From the NCBI RefSeq assembly GCF_000002875.2, contig NC_009419.2, forward strand, positions 304,433-368,432: a stretch of DNA of 64,000 nt, read 5' to 3'. This document shows, piece after piece, positions 1 through 9,994 of this stretch. The notes under the pieces were generated by a model. The model searched no databases. It worked only from the letters and a program-made list of their open reading frames with translations, and had not been told where the DNA came from. The translations under genes and the position numbers were made by a program. This stretch comes from Leishmania infantum JPCM5 (taxonomy: Eukaryota; Euglenozoa; Kinetoplastea; Trypanosomatida; Trypanosomatidae). Position 1 is the stretch's first letter. Every line of letters starts with the position of its first letter.

Positions 1-1
1 G

Positions 2-514
2 CCGAACCTAGCATACAGCGTTCACAACGCACAGGTGCGGTGGCTGGCGCAGACCCAACTCTGCCCAGCGACGCTGCTACGCGAGTGTGTGGTGCCGTTG
101 CTCGGGCTAGGACTGCGGGCGAAGCCGATCTCCGAGAAGATCTCGCTCATTGCCTTTCAGGTGGCGGGGGTTGTGGTGCAACAGCTGGAGGAGCGCCGCC
201 AAGAGCTGGCCACGCCGGTTCGAGCGAACGCATCGACGGCGAAGAAAGACGATGAAGCACCGCTAGGGAAGAAGCGCTCACGCTCTGCGGCGGCGGTGGC
301 CGCAGCTAACGACGGCGACGAAGCGGATGCGGCTGCTGGTCGTGTGCCTTTGGATGAGGTGCTCGTGACACTCAAGACACAGCTTGCCAGCATCCACGAG
401 GCTCGCCGCGATCAGCAAGTGACGCAGAACACAAAGAAGGCGCTGAAGCGCAGCCATCGCCAGATGGAGCGGGAGGAACGCAAGCAGATGCAGCAGTCCC
501 GCCGCAGCGCTTAG
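2..514 (+). CDS. Hypothetical protein, C-terminal part (5' end outside window)
   Basis: The reading frame is open from the first complete codon to a TAG at 512-514, so the N-terminus lies upstream of the window. About 170 residues are visible. The first ~65 (AYSVHNAQVRWLAQ onward, through VVPLLGLGLRAKPISEKISL and VVVQQLEERR) look like folded amphipathic helix. This is followed by an acidic/alanine linker containing a KKRSRS cluster, then a strongly basic tail (KRSHRQMEREERKQMQQSRRSA-like). Such tails are common in nucleolar or RNA-binding proteins, but I do not recognise the family. The GTG at 35 is just an internal valine codon, not a start. Codon use is GC-rich like the downstream genes, supporting real coding. 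Function unknown. Confidence 0.7.
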   Translation, partial: PNLAYSVHNAQVRWLAQTQLCPATLLRECVVPLLGLGLRAKPISEKISLIAFQVAGVVVQQLEERRQELATPVRANASTAKKDDEAPLGKKRSRSAAAVAAANDGDEADAAAGRVPLDEVLVTLKTQLASIHEARRDQQVTQNTKKALKRSHRQMEREERKQMQQSRRSA

Positions 515-2074
515 TGCCTCCTCCACAAGCGAAAAGAGGGTAAAGTGACGCACGTATTGGTGCATCAACGCATCCAGTGCTGCTCTTCGTGCTTGTTGGC
601 GACAGCGCTTCGCCGACGGACGTGCTCCCTCACGGCTTCGCGCCTCCCTCGCTCTCCCTACTAGCGCACCAGCAAGCAAGCAAGCAAGCAGGAAAGGGTA
701 GTGCGCGCAAACAGGCCTGCGTGCAGAGAGGGAGGAAGGGGTCGGGTTCAGGAAGTGCATGTTGTGGAACGCGTGCCTCCACCAGACCATCCCGCGGCGT
801 TTTCACGTCCAGCGCCATCGCTGTGTCTCCCTTGCTTTGTTTTTCCCCCTCCGGTTTGGGTGTATGAATTTGTGTCCGTGCTGCTTCGCCTTTTTTGGTG
901 GTGTTGGAGAGCTGGAATGGGCTCGGTGCGGACTCGAAGAATGGCAAGTGCCCTCCCTCTCTGTCTCTCTCGTGTATGTTTAACATCTAATCGCGTAATG
1001 CACATTAAGAAGGCGCGTTTGGCTGCACGGCGGGTGCGCTCCTCGGCTCACAACCGACAAACAACGACAACGCATACAAGACCGCTCCCCCACCCCACCC
1101 CTCTTGCCGAGGAAGAACTCCTGCTTCATTGCCCTTCAGTCCAGCGTACCCAATGAGTGCAGGTCTGCGGGCCACGCCAGACAACACGAAAGAGGGTGGG
1201 TGTTGAGATCACGAGAGTAAGCGCCTTCACGGGCTGGTCTGCTTCCCTCTCTCTCCACCCCCCCCCTTCCCGCCCCACGCCCCTGACTCATACACGCATC
1301 AAATACAAATGTGTTGTTGTTTGGTCCATTCGCCCCCCCTCCCTTCTCTCTCTTCAGGTACTCTCTCGGAGGCACCGGTGATTGCCAGAACGGAGTCATT
1401 AGACTGCCTACAGCGGGCTCCGTTACCGCGTCACCATCGCCGTATCCTCCTCCACACACCGGCTGCAGGTGCACGTTTGCACCGCACAGCGCGGTGGGCA
1501 GCAACACGGAGCAAAGGCAAACCGAGAAAGGACGGGCGATATCGACACAAGAAAAAGGGACAACTGGAGCTTCACAGCGCTGGCGGCGAGTGCACGTCCG
1601 CTGAGTACGTGTCTGTGGCGCTCCCTGCGCGTATACCGCGGCAGTTTCATTGGCCTCGTCGTTGGTTTGGGGTGGTGACTCAGCGCTCCCATCAAGTCGT
1701 TTGTCTGCTTTTTAGCCCCTGTGCGTGTGTGCGTGTGCGGTTTTGGTGGTGGTGGTGGCGGCCCTCTTCCATAGATCACGGTATCTGGTGTTCTTGTTTT
1801 TTCTCTCTGCTCTCATCGTTTGGTGTTGTGCTCCGCGTGTCTGCCGGTGGGCGTGGCTTTGATTCCTTCCCCTTCCCACCCGCACGCAGATACACAAGAG
1901 CACCGCCGCCGTGCCTATTCCCGAGTGAGTCACTCGCCCAGGCGGAGGAAGCAAGCCTATACCGCGTATATCTCTGTCTTCCTCCCCTCCCCCCTACACC
2001 GGTTGTCACGTTCAGCAGCTCGTGGGCTCACTCGATTCTTTCTTGAAGGGCGTGGGAAGGGGGCGCGGGGCAAA
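515..2074 (+). other. Intergenic region (3' UTR / 5' UTR of flanking genes)
   Basis: This 1.56-kb spacer has only short overlapping ORFs without convincing protein character. It contains repeated CAAG units near 675-690, a C-rich stretch at 1257-1266 and two polypyrimidine-AG combinations that could be trans-splice acceptors for the gene at 2075. I see no RNA gene. Confidence 0.6.
1356..1357 (+). promoter_or_regulatory. Candidate spliced-leader acceptor AG
   Basis: A pyrimidine tract at about 1329-1355 (CCCCCCTCCCTTCTCTCTCTTC) is followed directly by AG. If used, it would give the gene at 2075 a 5' UTR of roughly 700 nt. A second, nearer candidate is the AG at 2014-2015, after the tract at 1971-1996. 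Confidence 0.4.
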
Positions 2075-5000
2075 ATGCCAGCAAAGAAGCTGAGTTCAGC
2101 GGCAAAGGTGTCTAGCACGGCGACGCATCCCCCTCGCCGGCGCACCTCAGGACTACTGGGCGGCAGCACAAATGACAGTGAACAGGGAGGGAGCGCGGCA
2201 TCACTGCCATCCACGGCGACGGGCGTCGCGCAGCCTCTGAAGAGAAGCGGCATCAAATCGCGTAACTCTATCAACTACACCTCCTTCAGCGCGCAGCAAG
2301 CGGCCGCGGTGACCAGCAGCGGCGATGCCCATGCACCCCACGTCCGCACGAAAGTACCGGTAGCCACCGCCAAGGCGGCCTCTGGACGACCTCGAGCGGT
2401 CGCTGTCATCCCGGCGAATCACACAACACCACCGCCGCCTGCCGCTCGTGAATCGGTGCCGTCCCCGCCTAATCCTGCCGCTGCAGCGGCGGTGCAGAAT
2501 GCACCACCTCTGGGCAGCAGCTCCACCACGACGACAGCCGGTGCTGTTCGCCGAGCACGTTTTGGCATCCACACCCCGAGTGTCACCGCCCCATCCGCTG
2601 CCGTAGACCCACCCGGGGCCTCACCCGCAGCCCAGAACGGCAGCCCCAAGACGAGTTTGCCTACCCTTCCGACGGGCCCTCCGTCGCTCCCAACAGCCAA
2701 GCGCGTCACCCACCACACTGACGTCGACATTAATCGCACTGTTGTGTCACCGGCTTCGGTTGGCTCTTGGGCAGCAAAACTTCAGCCCAGATGCAGCTTT
2801 CCAGCAAGCGGACCGCGTCGTCTATCCTCCTCGTCCTCCCATGCTATCAAGGCCACGAGCAGCGCGCCAGCTGCAGCAGCGACCCCGTCAACGGCGGCCT
2901 CTGAGGCCGCTGCTGCCGAGGCCGACCCCAGAGAGGCACCGGCTGCGCGCCAGTATGCTAGCGCACTCCTGGCCGTCGCCTCGAAGCCGAACGGGCAGTC
3001 GAAGAGTGCCGCAGATCCGTCAACGGACTCCACAGCGGCGCCGGGAACTTCATCATCTGTGGCACAGGCTTCCCTCGAGTCAAGAGGTCAGTCCTTGAGT
3101 GTTATGGGCAAGAAGAAAGTGATGCGTCGTGCAAGTGCCGGGACGGCCACGAGTCGGCCACCGAGCACCGCCACGTCACGGCGGCCCTCTGTCAGCTGCA
3201 TCGCCACGGCTGACAGCACGGCCGCCGCAACGCGCGACTCGTCTGTTTTATATCCTCAGCCGCAGAGCAGCTGCAGCGCAGCGCCTACGTTGGACGCGGA
3301 GAGTGCACCCTCGACGGCGCTGAACACAGCGCGCACGGCCGGGCCGGCGGCTGTCAAGACGCCAACGAACGCCGGCAGCGCGGTGTCTGCGGGCACCGCC
3401 ACCCCCCTCCCTCGTGGTCCTGTCGTCTCGGAGGAGTGGGCGCGCAGCATCATCAAGCCCGGGGACGAAAATCTCCTGTACCGGGCAACGGCGGCAGCGA
3501 CGACATACTCTGGCTTTGCTTGCACGCCCTCCGGTATTAGCATAAGCGGCGGCGCGGCAAGCGCGGCCTGGCAAGCGAGCGCCGCGCGAAGCTCGATAAA
3601 CGACACGCAGCTGCGTCGTGCCCAGGAGACGGTGCTCCGGCTACGGAATGCCGAAACACCCACGCCGAGGTGGCGCAGCACCAAGGCCGCGTCAGTGGGT
3701 GCTGGCAGCGCCGTCTCGGTAGCGTCTGGTGGTTCTGGCTCTCGATTTGGCTCCACCGTGAAGCGAAGCGGAACTCGCCTTCAGCGCCGCCGACAGGAGG
3801 ATGAAGACCGGCAAAGGTCGCTCATGGAGACAATGGCGATGCCAGCAGGCGAGAACGGGGGGAGCGTGAGTGGCGGACGCGCGTCGAACCCCGGTACCGC
3901 GGCTGGCTCCGCCTCCCCGACGCCGTCGCGCATTTCAGAGGCCTCCACCAACACAATGATGAGGGGTGGCGGTCGCCTCAGCGGCGGTAGTGCACGTCCC
4001 CTGCTCGAGCAGCTGCCTGGCGGCGCGTCCGTGCCGGTGGACATCATGGGTCAGCGGCGCTCGCCGTCTCTGAAGCTTTTTGCGAAGCCGTCGCCGCGGA
4101 CGTTTTCAACGCCGAGCCCTCGCGGCAGCACCGGTGCGCCTGGGCTAAAAACCACATTTGGCGTCAGCAACGGGCCATATTACGCGGGCAACGAGGAACT
4201 CACGAGGCTGACGTGGGTGCGCGAAGAGATGTTGCGCGCCCTGATGCAATCTGCCGCACCGCCGGCGGCGTCCGCGGTGACGAGAGAAAACAGCGCCGCT
4301 GCTGCAGCCCCCTCGATGCCGAGCCCGAAAGATGGAAGCGACGCAAACGCTCTGGAAGGCTCCGCGTCGTCGGTGCTGACGATGCACTTCGATCCGCAGG
4401 TAGGCGAGACGGCTCCGGTGTCGCCGGCGTTCTCATCTGCGGGAAAGCGACCACGACAGCGTGTGTATAGCGTCGACCTACGCGGCGCCACGGGCAGCGA
4501 CGAGTCAGCGCCGCCTAAGCAGTCGCCGGCAGCAGACGTAACGCAGCCACGTGGGCGGTTGGCTGGCAGCGGCACCACTCCCCTTCTCGCCTCTTCTATT
4601 CGCCAGAAGCCTGGCAACTCTGTCTTCGTTTCTCGTCCAGCGCCACCAGGCTCCCCCGTGCGAGTGGGCGCTACTCCGGGCCCCACCTCGGCCCGCCCCA
4701 CCTTGGACTCTAGTGCATTCGCGTCTGGCGCTCCGCCCGCTGCCCCAGCGGCTGCTGCTCGCCAGCAGCGGCGTACAGCCGTGACGGTGGCGATGTGTAG
4801 CCTTCAATCCCCCAACACGCTCGCCGAGCGGGTGCGGCTGGAGCTCGTGCGGCAAGAGCAGCAACAGCCTGCCGCGGTTCGTACCGGGCAGATGCAAGCG
4901 GCAGCACCTTCATCAGCTCCCGCAGCGAATCAGCGTCCCACGGCCACTCCTATCGACGCAGCCACGCGGCTCCTCCTCCTTGACCCACTCTTCCCTCTCA

Positions 5001-6715
5001 TTAGCGAGGAGAACTATCAGCGGCTCGTGCTGCAAAACGACGAGTACACAACTCGCAAGGCGCTGCTGGCCCACATAGGCGCGACACCGCCGCTGCCGTC
5101 CTCGGCGTCGCTTCTCTACGAGTCGCCGTCCCCAGTGCCGCCTCTTGACGTGGACAAGAAGCCGCGCAGATCAGGGGCTGAGGTGCCACCTGCAGCGCGA
5201 GCGTTGGAGATGGATCTTGCAGAGGCCGACGAAGCGGCGCCCTCGCGGTCGCTGACGGCGGCGGCACTGACGTCCACTCCGGCTGCTGCAGCAGCGGCGC
5301 CTCCGTCCCCCTCCGCGTCCCCTCCCAACGCTGCAACCATCGGCAGCACCCCGCGTCGTCGGCCATCCGTGCAGTACGGCGGTCCTGCCTTGTACGCCAC
5401 CTTTTCGCCTTCTCGCGTTCCTTCGCCGTCCCCCACGGCCTCAGGTCTCACTTCGCCCACTGCCGGTCCCGCGGTGGGACTCGGCGGCGCCACGTCCTCT
5501 GCACGGGACGGCAAGCTGCTCGTCAATGCCGTGATGCCGACTGAGAAGTCGGGATCCATTAAGTCACTGGCGGTAGGCGGCGTGTGGTACGCGGCTAGCC
5601 CGATGTCGGAGATCACGGGGCAGAGCACCGCCCAACTCTCCCTCAACGCGAGTCTTCTAGTGAGCGTCGGCGGTAGTGGTGCGCTAGGTGGGACCGGCAA
5701 CTCTCCGATTCGCATGCGCTCCACCAGCCCCACGGCAAGCTGCTCATCTTCGAGAAACGCCACTCGCCGCGGCTCGTTGCTTCGAAGCGTGCAGCAGCAC
5801 CTCCAGCCCCAGGCAGCAACGGCAGCCACGCCCAGCCGCAGCGACAGCACCGGCGACGAAGTCAGCACCGCTTCCGACGAGGCGGTTGACGTGGCTGAAG
5901 TCGAGCTTTGCAAGGCGCTGCCACGCTGGGGCCCGTTCCGCACCCCCCACGCCGCGGCGTCGTCCGATTCCGATGTTGTCGAGCAGGAGTGCGCCACCAA
6001 GCCAGGCACCATCGCAGGAGACACCACCACCGGCGCAGCCATGGCCACTGCACCTCGCAAGACAAAGAAGTCCGCGCACGGAGAAGCATCCCCGGTGGTA
6101 TCGCCGACAGGGTCGACACCGAGCCCGCTCTCCATGGCGCCGGCCCTCTCGCTCGCCATGGCGGAGGAGCTGCAGGCGTACGTGCACGTCTTTCTCAAGC
6201 GCTACCGCAACGTTGACGTGGTAACGGCGAAGGAGATGGGGCCTGTCCCGGAGACGCCGCTGGCGTTGCAGCGCGCGATTCGCCGCAGCCTCCGCTTATC
6301 GGCCGGGGATAGAGCGAATGCGGCGGACGACAAGGACGCAGTGGAGCTGGAGGATTCCCTGGACGACGGCAGCTACCACAGTCAAAACGTGCAGTACGTG
6401 CTGGATCTCTTGGGATCGCTGCTGCAGTCAGAAACCTCCTTTTGTGAGGACGACGCGGCACGAGCGGCAAGTGGTGCGCATCCGTGGACTGCTGCAGCGC
6501 AGCGACACACAAAAAAGCGAGCCACGGGCGCCCAGCTTATTGCGGCGGTGATGGGACGGCCCGCCTCGTCGTCCGGTGAGGTCACGGCAGGCGGTGCTGT
6601 GCCGAAGCACACCAGAAGTGTCGCCGCTCGATCCGCTGCGGTGCGGCCAGCGTTGAAGCTACGTGACCCTGAGCTGCGTGCCGTAGAACTCATGTTCGTC
6701 AACGACGCACCGTAG
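2075..6715 (+). CDS. Large low-complexity hypothetical protein (1546 aa)
   Basis: The frame is open further upstream (to 1820), but that part translates pyrimidine-rich leader sequence. The ATG at 2075 (MPAKKLSSAAK) begins protein-like sequence and follows a plausible splice acceptor at 2014-2015. The product is 1546 residues, dominated by Ala, Ser, Pro, Thr and Gly, with basic patches and many SP/TP sites, so it is probably largely disordered and heavily phosphorylated. Two stretches look more ordered: NGPYYAGNEELTRLTWVREEM around residues 695-720, and the C-terminal region from about residue 1360, where LAMAEELQAYVHVFLKRYRN and QRAIRRSLRLS suggest helices. No enzymatic motif or membrane segment is visible. 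I do not recognise a family; a cytoskeletal or scaffold role would be a guess. Confidence 0.8.
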   Translation: MPAKKLSSAAKVSSTATHPPRRRTSGLLGGSTNDSEQGGSAASLPSTATGVAQPLKRSGIKSRNSINYTSFSAQQAAAVTSSGDAHAPHVRTKVPVATAKAASGRPRAVAVIPANHTTPPPPAARESVPSPPNPAAAAAVQNAPPLGSSSTTTTAGAVRRARFGIHTPSVTAPSAAVDPPGASPAAQNGSPKTSLPTLPTGPPSLPTAKRVTHHTDVDINRTVVSPASVGSWAAKLQPRCSFPASGPRRLSSSSSHAIKATSSAPAAAATPSTAASEAAAAEADPREAPAARQYASALLAVASKPNGQSKSAADPSTDSTAAPGTSSSVAQASLESRGQSLSVMGKKKVMRRASAGTATSRPPSTATSRRPSVSCIATADSTAAATRDSSVLYPQPQSSCSAAPTLDAESAPSTALNTARTAGPAAVKTPTNAGSAVSAGTATPLPRGPVVSEEWARSIIKPGDENLLYRATAAATTYSGFACTPSGISISGGAASAAWQASAARSSINDTQLRRAQETVLRLRNAETPTPRWRSTKAASVGAGSAVSVASGGSGSRFGSTVKRSGTRLQRRRQEDEDRQRSLMETMAMPAGENGGSVSGGRASNPGTAAGSASPTPSRISEASTNTMMRGGGRLSGGSARPLLEQLPGGASVPVDIMGQRRSPSLKLFAKPSPRTFSTPSPRGSTGAPGLKTTFGVSNGPYYAGNEELTRLTWVREEMLRALMQSAAPPAASAVTRENSAAAAAPSMPSPKDGSDANALEGSASSVLTMHFDPQVGETAPVSPAFSSAGKRPRQRVYSVDLRGATGSDESAPPKQSPAADVTQPRGRLAGSGTTPLLASSIRQKPGNSVFVSRPAPPGSPVRVGATPGPTSARPTLDSSAFASGAPPAAPAAAARQQRRTAVTVAMCSLQSPNTLAERVRLELVRQEQQQPAAVRTGQMQAAAPSSAPAANQRPTATPIDAATRLLLLDPLFPLISEENYQRLVLQNDEYTTRKALLAHIGATPPLPSSASLLYESPSPVPPLDVDKKPRRSGAEVPPAARALEMDLAEADEAAPSRSLTAAALTSTPAAAAAAPPSPSASPPNAATIGSTPRRRPSVQYGGPALYATFSPSRVPSPSPTASGLTSPTAGPAVGLGGATSSARDGKLLVNAVMPTEKSGSIKSLAVGGVWYAASPMSEITGQSTAQLSLNASLLVSVGGSGALGGTGNSPIRMRSTSPTASCSSSRNATRRGSLLRSVQQHLQPQAATAATPSRSDSTGDEVSTASDEAVDVAEVELCKALPRWGPFRTPHAAASSDSDVVEQECATKPGTIAGDTTTGAAMATAPRKTKKSAHGEASPVVSPTGSTPSPLSMAPALSLAMAEELQAYVHVFLKRYRNVDVVTAKEMGPVPETPLALQRAIRRSLRLSAGDRANAADDKDAVELEDSLDDGSYHSQNVQYVLDLLGSLLQSETSFCEDDAARAASGAHPWTAAAQRHTKKRATGAQLIAAVMGRPASSSGEVTAGGAVPKHTRSVAARSAAVRPALKLRDPELRAVELMFVNDAP

Positions 6716-7249
6716 GAACGCGCAGACGCCGAGGGGGGCACTTGATGAAGGCAGAGGGGGCATCGTGCAGAGGACGGATGCCGTGGAGACGTCCATTCGC
6801 ACATAAGCACACATACACAGGCACATGCGCGCGTGTGAACGTTCGACTTTTTAGACTACATGAATGTGACAGCTACGTAAACAAAGAAAAATAAAACCAT
6901 GGAACGAAGAGGGTCGTTCGCCACCACGCGCGCGCGGAGAAGCGCTGTCTATCCTCCTCCCCCTCCCTGTCCCATCGCTCGCACTTCGTCGGAAAGTCGC
7001 TTCTATCGATGGTGCTCACAGCACACAGACACAGAGAGAGGGAAGCAAGAGAGAAATGCAGTGCACATTTGGCTGCGCCCCTCTCCTTTTTCCTTCCCCT
7101 CCTGAAAAAAAATGTCACCTTTTAGTCACTCCACACCCCGTCGCGCTTCCTCCCGCATCCGCACAAGCATTGGCAATCCCCACCCATGATGAGCGACTTC
7201 AGTTCGTGAGAGAGCGTCTTGTCGGTGCGTTTCTTGTCCTCCACCCCTT
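6716..7249 (+). other. Intergenic region with splice acceptor
   Basis: Spacer of 534 nt. A polypyrimidine tract at 7079-7103 is followed by an A-run and then the first AG at 7124-7125. That AG is the likely spliced-leader acceptor for the TPR gene and would leave a 5' UTR of about 125 nt. Nothing else is evident. Confidence 0.55.
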
Positions 7250-9352
7250 ATGCCTCCACGCGTCCCGTCCGTCGCAGCTCGTTCCGCTGCGTGCTCGTCA
7301 CTGTGGACGGCTCGCCTCGGTGCGACGTGGTACAACCGCCACACGCACACCGCTGTTCTGCGTGTCCGCGACAACAGCGGCTTGCGCACCTGCAGCACCT
7401 CGGCAGTGGCCACTCAGCGCCGCTTTCTCGGCCCTCGCCAGTACTCACCGAAGGGCTACCGTGAGGCTGCCGGGCGTGCACCAATGACGTTCGAGTTTGG
7501 CGAGGAGTGCAACAACCTCGCCAGGGCTGCGCATCAGACGAAGAACTACGGCGACGCCATCAGCCTGTACGATAGGGCGCTGGCAATGCGCCGCGAGAAG
7601 TACGGGCCAATCCACAAGAAGTGCGCAGCGACGCTGCACAACATCGGCCGTGTTTTTATCGACATGAAGGAGTATGGCGCCGCCGAGAACGCCTTCACAG
7701 AGGCGGCCGCCATCTACGAGCAAGTGGAGGGGGACAAGTCACTCGAGTACGCGGAGTCGCTGGAGCTGCTCGCGTTCTGCTACACGCACCTCAAGTTCCT
7801 TGATGAGGCGGAAAAGGCCTTCAAGGATAGCATTCGTATCTTTCGGGATCAGTGCTACAACTACGGCAACAACTCGTGGCTGCCAGACGATAAGACACCG
7901 CCGGCGGAGCCGAACAAGCACCCGCTCTCGTCGGCAGCTCACGCTCTAGCCGACTGCGCGGCGCTCTTCCTGTTCCGCCGCCAGGAGCACCAAGCTGTCG
8001 CCTTCCTCGAGGAGGCGCTTGAGATACGCCGCTTCCTGTACAGCCGCCACGTCAAGTTCCGCCCAATGATTGCGCAGACGCTCAACAAGCTCTGTGAACT
8101 CAAGAAGTCACTCGACGACGCCGTCGGCGCGGAGATGTGCATCAACGAATGCTTGGAGATCTGCATCGAGACACTCGGGCGGGATCACCCGGCGACGGCG
8201 CAGGCGACGAGCAGCAAGGCAGGACTGCTCGCCGCCAAGAAGCAGTTCCGCGACGCCTTACGGCTCTACGAGGAGAGTACGCGCACGTACGCCGTGGCGC
8301 TCGGCAAGGACGCGCCGCTGTTTGGGCAGGAGCTGATGAAACTCGGCCGCTGCCAGGAGCTATGCAACGACGTCGTCAACGCTGAAAAAACGTTCCGGCG
8401 CGGCGTTGAGATCATCAAGAACGGGTTTGGTCCGAACAGCCTCCAGCTGGCGGAGGCGAACACTTTCTATGGATCGTTACTGGCCCGAAGGCTCGATATC
8501 GACCAAGCCGTCGGCATGTTCCGCGACGCCATCCGGATTCGCAAGAGTGCGGACAAGCATGATCCGCAGTTGGCGTACCTATACCAGAAGATCGGGGATG
8601 CCTACGCGATGCGGCGGGAGCCACACGCGGAGGCATACTTCCTCCTTGCTGTGGATGCCTTTAAGCAGAACGCCACGATTGAGCCGCTGCAGCGCACATA
8701 CATGACGGACGTTTTGGATGACCTGGGGCTCTTCTACCTTGACTTTCAGCACTACGAAAAGGCGGAGAAGTGCTTCAAGGAGGCTCTTGACACCCGCATC
8801 GAGATGCTCGGCGAGAATCACGCCACGGTGGCGTACTCGTACAGCAACTTCGCGCTCCTGTACCTGCAGCGGCAGGACTACGCCAACTGCGAGAAAATGG
8901 CGGAGGCGGCGCTGAACATGTACGGCAAGACCGCCCGCTCCAACGTGCTTGCTCAGGCCGACGTGCACACGACGCTGGGTCAGTGCTACCACCAGCAGAG
9001 CCAGTTTGTCAAGGCCCTGGAGATGCACGAGAAGGCGCTCAACGTACGTCGCACGCGCGGCGACACGACAGAGACGGCCGTGGCGGAGTCGCTGAATCAA
9101 ATCGCGCGCGTCTATGTCACGATGAAGCGCTACGGCAAGGCGTACCGCCACGTCAAGGAGGCCCGGCGGCTTGTTTGGCAGTTCAACGTGGAAATCACGC
9201 AGCCGCTGCGCAACGAAATCGTCAAGACGGAGCAGATGATTCCACCTATGGAAGAGTGGACGAACGAGGAGCGGGCTGAGGCACAGGTGATGATCGGGGA
9301 CGGTAGCAGCGCTGCCGCTGCCAGCGCGGCCCCGACCGCCACCGGCGCCTGA
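7250..9352 (+). CDS. TPR-repeat protein with mitochondrial-type presequence
   Basis: The product has 700 residues. The first ~75 are rich in Arg, Ser, Ala and Thr and poor in acidic residues (SVAARSAACSSLWTARLGATWY), as in a mitochondrial presequence. From about residue 80 to 660 the protein consists of ~42-residue tetratricopeptide repeats of the kinesin-light-chain/TPR_12 type. Examples are LHNIGRVFIDMKEYGAAENAF, ELLAFCYTHLKFLDEAEKAF, LDDLGLFYLDFQHYEKAEKC and LNQIARVYVTMKRYGKAYRHV. At least ten repeats can be picked out by eye. A short Ala-rich tail ends the protein. Such repeats are protein-interaction scaffolds; no catalytic motif is visible. The partner is unknown. A mitochondrial assembly or RNA-processing role is only inferred from the N-terminus. 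Confidence 0.88.
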   Translation: MPPRVPSVAARSAACSSLWTARLGATWYNRHTHTAVLRVRDNSGLRTCSTSAVATQRRFLGPRQYSPKGYREAAGRAPMTFEFGEECNNLARAAHQTKNYGDAISLYDRALAMRREKYGPIHKKCAATLHNIGRVFIDMKEYGAAENAFTEAAAIYEQVEGDKSLEYAESLELLAFCYTHLKFLDEAEKAFKDSIRIFRDQCYNYGNNSWLPDDKTPPAEPNKHPLSSAAHALADCAALFLFRRQEHQAVAFLEEALEIRRFLYSRHVKFRPMIAQTLNKLCELKKSLDDAVGAEMCINECLEICIETLGRDHPATAQATSSKAGLLAAKKQFRDALRLYEESTRTYAVALGKDAPLFGQELMKLGRCQELCNDVVNAEKTFRRGVEIIKNGFGPNSLQLAEANTFYGSLLARRLDIDQAVGMFRDAIRIRKSADKHDPQLAYLYQKIGDAYAMRREPHAEAYFLLAVDAFKQNATIEPLQRTYMTDVLDDLGLFYLDFQHYEKAEKCFKEALDTRIEMLGENHATVAYSYSNFALLYLQRQDYANCEKMAEAALNMYGKTARSNVLAQADVHTTLGQCYHQQSQFVKALEMHEKALNVRRTRGDTTETAVAESLNQIARVYVTMKRYGKAYRHVKEARRLVWQFNVEITQPLRNEIVKTEQMIPPMEEWTNEERAEAQVMIGDGSSAAAASAAPTATGA

Positions 9353-9994
9353 ACAAGTGGGGTTCGACGGAGGTGGTGTCCAACAAGGCGCGCAAGGTGG
9401 TGTCTCTCCATTTTGCTCGAAAACGGTGGGAAGAGACAAATAGGGGGATGGAGGATGTATTCCTCCCTGACTTCCTTATCCCCCCCCTCTTTCACGTGTG
9501 TGTGTGTGCTCTCTCTCTCCGCGCTCTGACACCGTCGCGCACGCGCACGCGCACACATCTGTGCTGAGGAAGCGCGAAAGGACAAAGCCAAAGAAGCAGT
9601 GGCGTTGTCTCTTCTGCAGGACAGCGCCTTCCCACAAGGAGATGATGTCAGCATGAGCAGGGAGGAGTGGCGTGTGTTTGTGTGTGTGTGTGTGCAAGAA
9701 AGCAAAAGAGTCCATGCAATCTCGGATGCCTCTGCTCATGCCTTCAAACTCTCTCTCTCCCCCCTCTTTCTCGCCAAACTCGGCCCTGGGCCGCGTGTAC
9801 TGCCTGCCCCTGTCGCGGCGCATCCTCTTCCCCTGTATTTTTCTTCTTTGGTCGTCGAGCACGACTCCCCCAAAAGAGCTGCCCTGCGCATCTGCGTTAC
9901 TAGTCCTGCAAGGGAGGTCACTCTCTCTCTCCTCGTCTCCTTCTCCAGACTTTCGACTCAACGTCTCACCGCTAGTGCTGCGCGTTCCTTCATA
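9353..9994 (+). other. Intergenic region with (GT)n/(CA)n runs and splice acceptor
   Basis: The spacer carries short GT and CT runs (about 9495-9520 and 9674-9695) and GC/CA alternation at 9538-9557. A pyrimidine tract at 9920-9946 followed by AG at 9947-9948 is the likely trans-splice acceptor for the V-ATPase gene, giving a 5' UTR of about 46 nt. Confidence 0.55.

Noticed and set aside
5116..6198. Long - strand ORF (360 codons) opposite the 1546-aa gene
   Set aside because: It is the complement of GC-rich coding sequence, where the opposite strand is often open. The + frame is open for the whole gene and fits the transcription direction.
9599..9994. N-terminal extension of the V-ATPase D reading frame
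   Set aside because: The 132 extra codons translate GT and CT runs and the splice acceptor region; the conserved protein starts at 9995.
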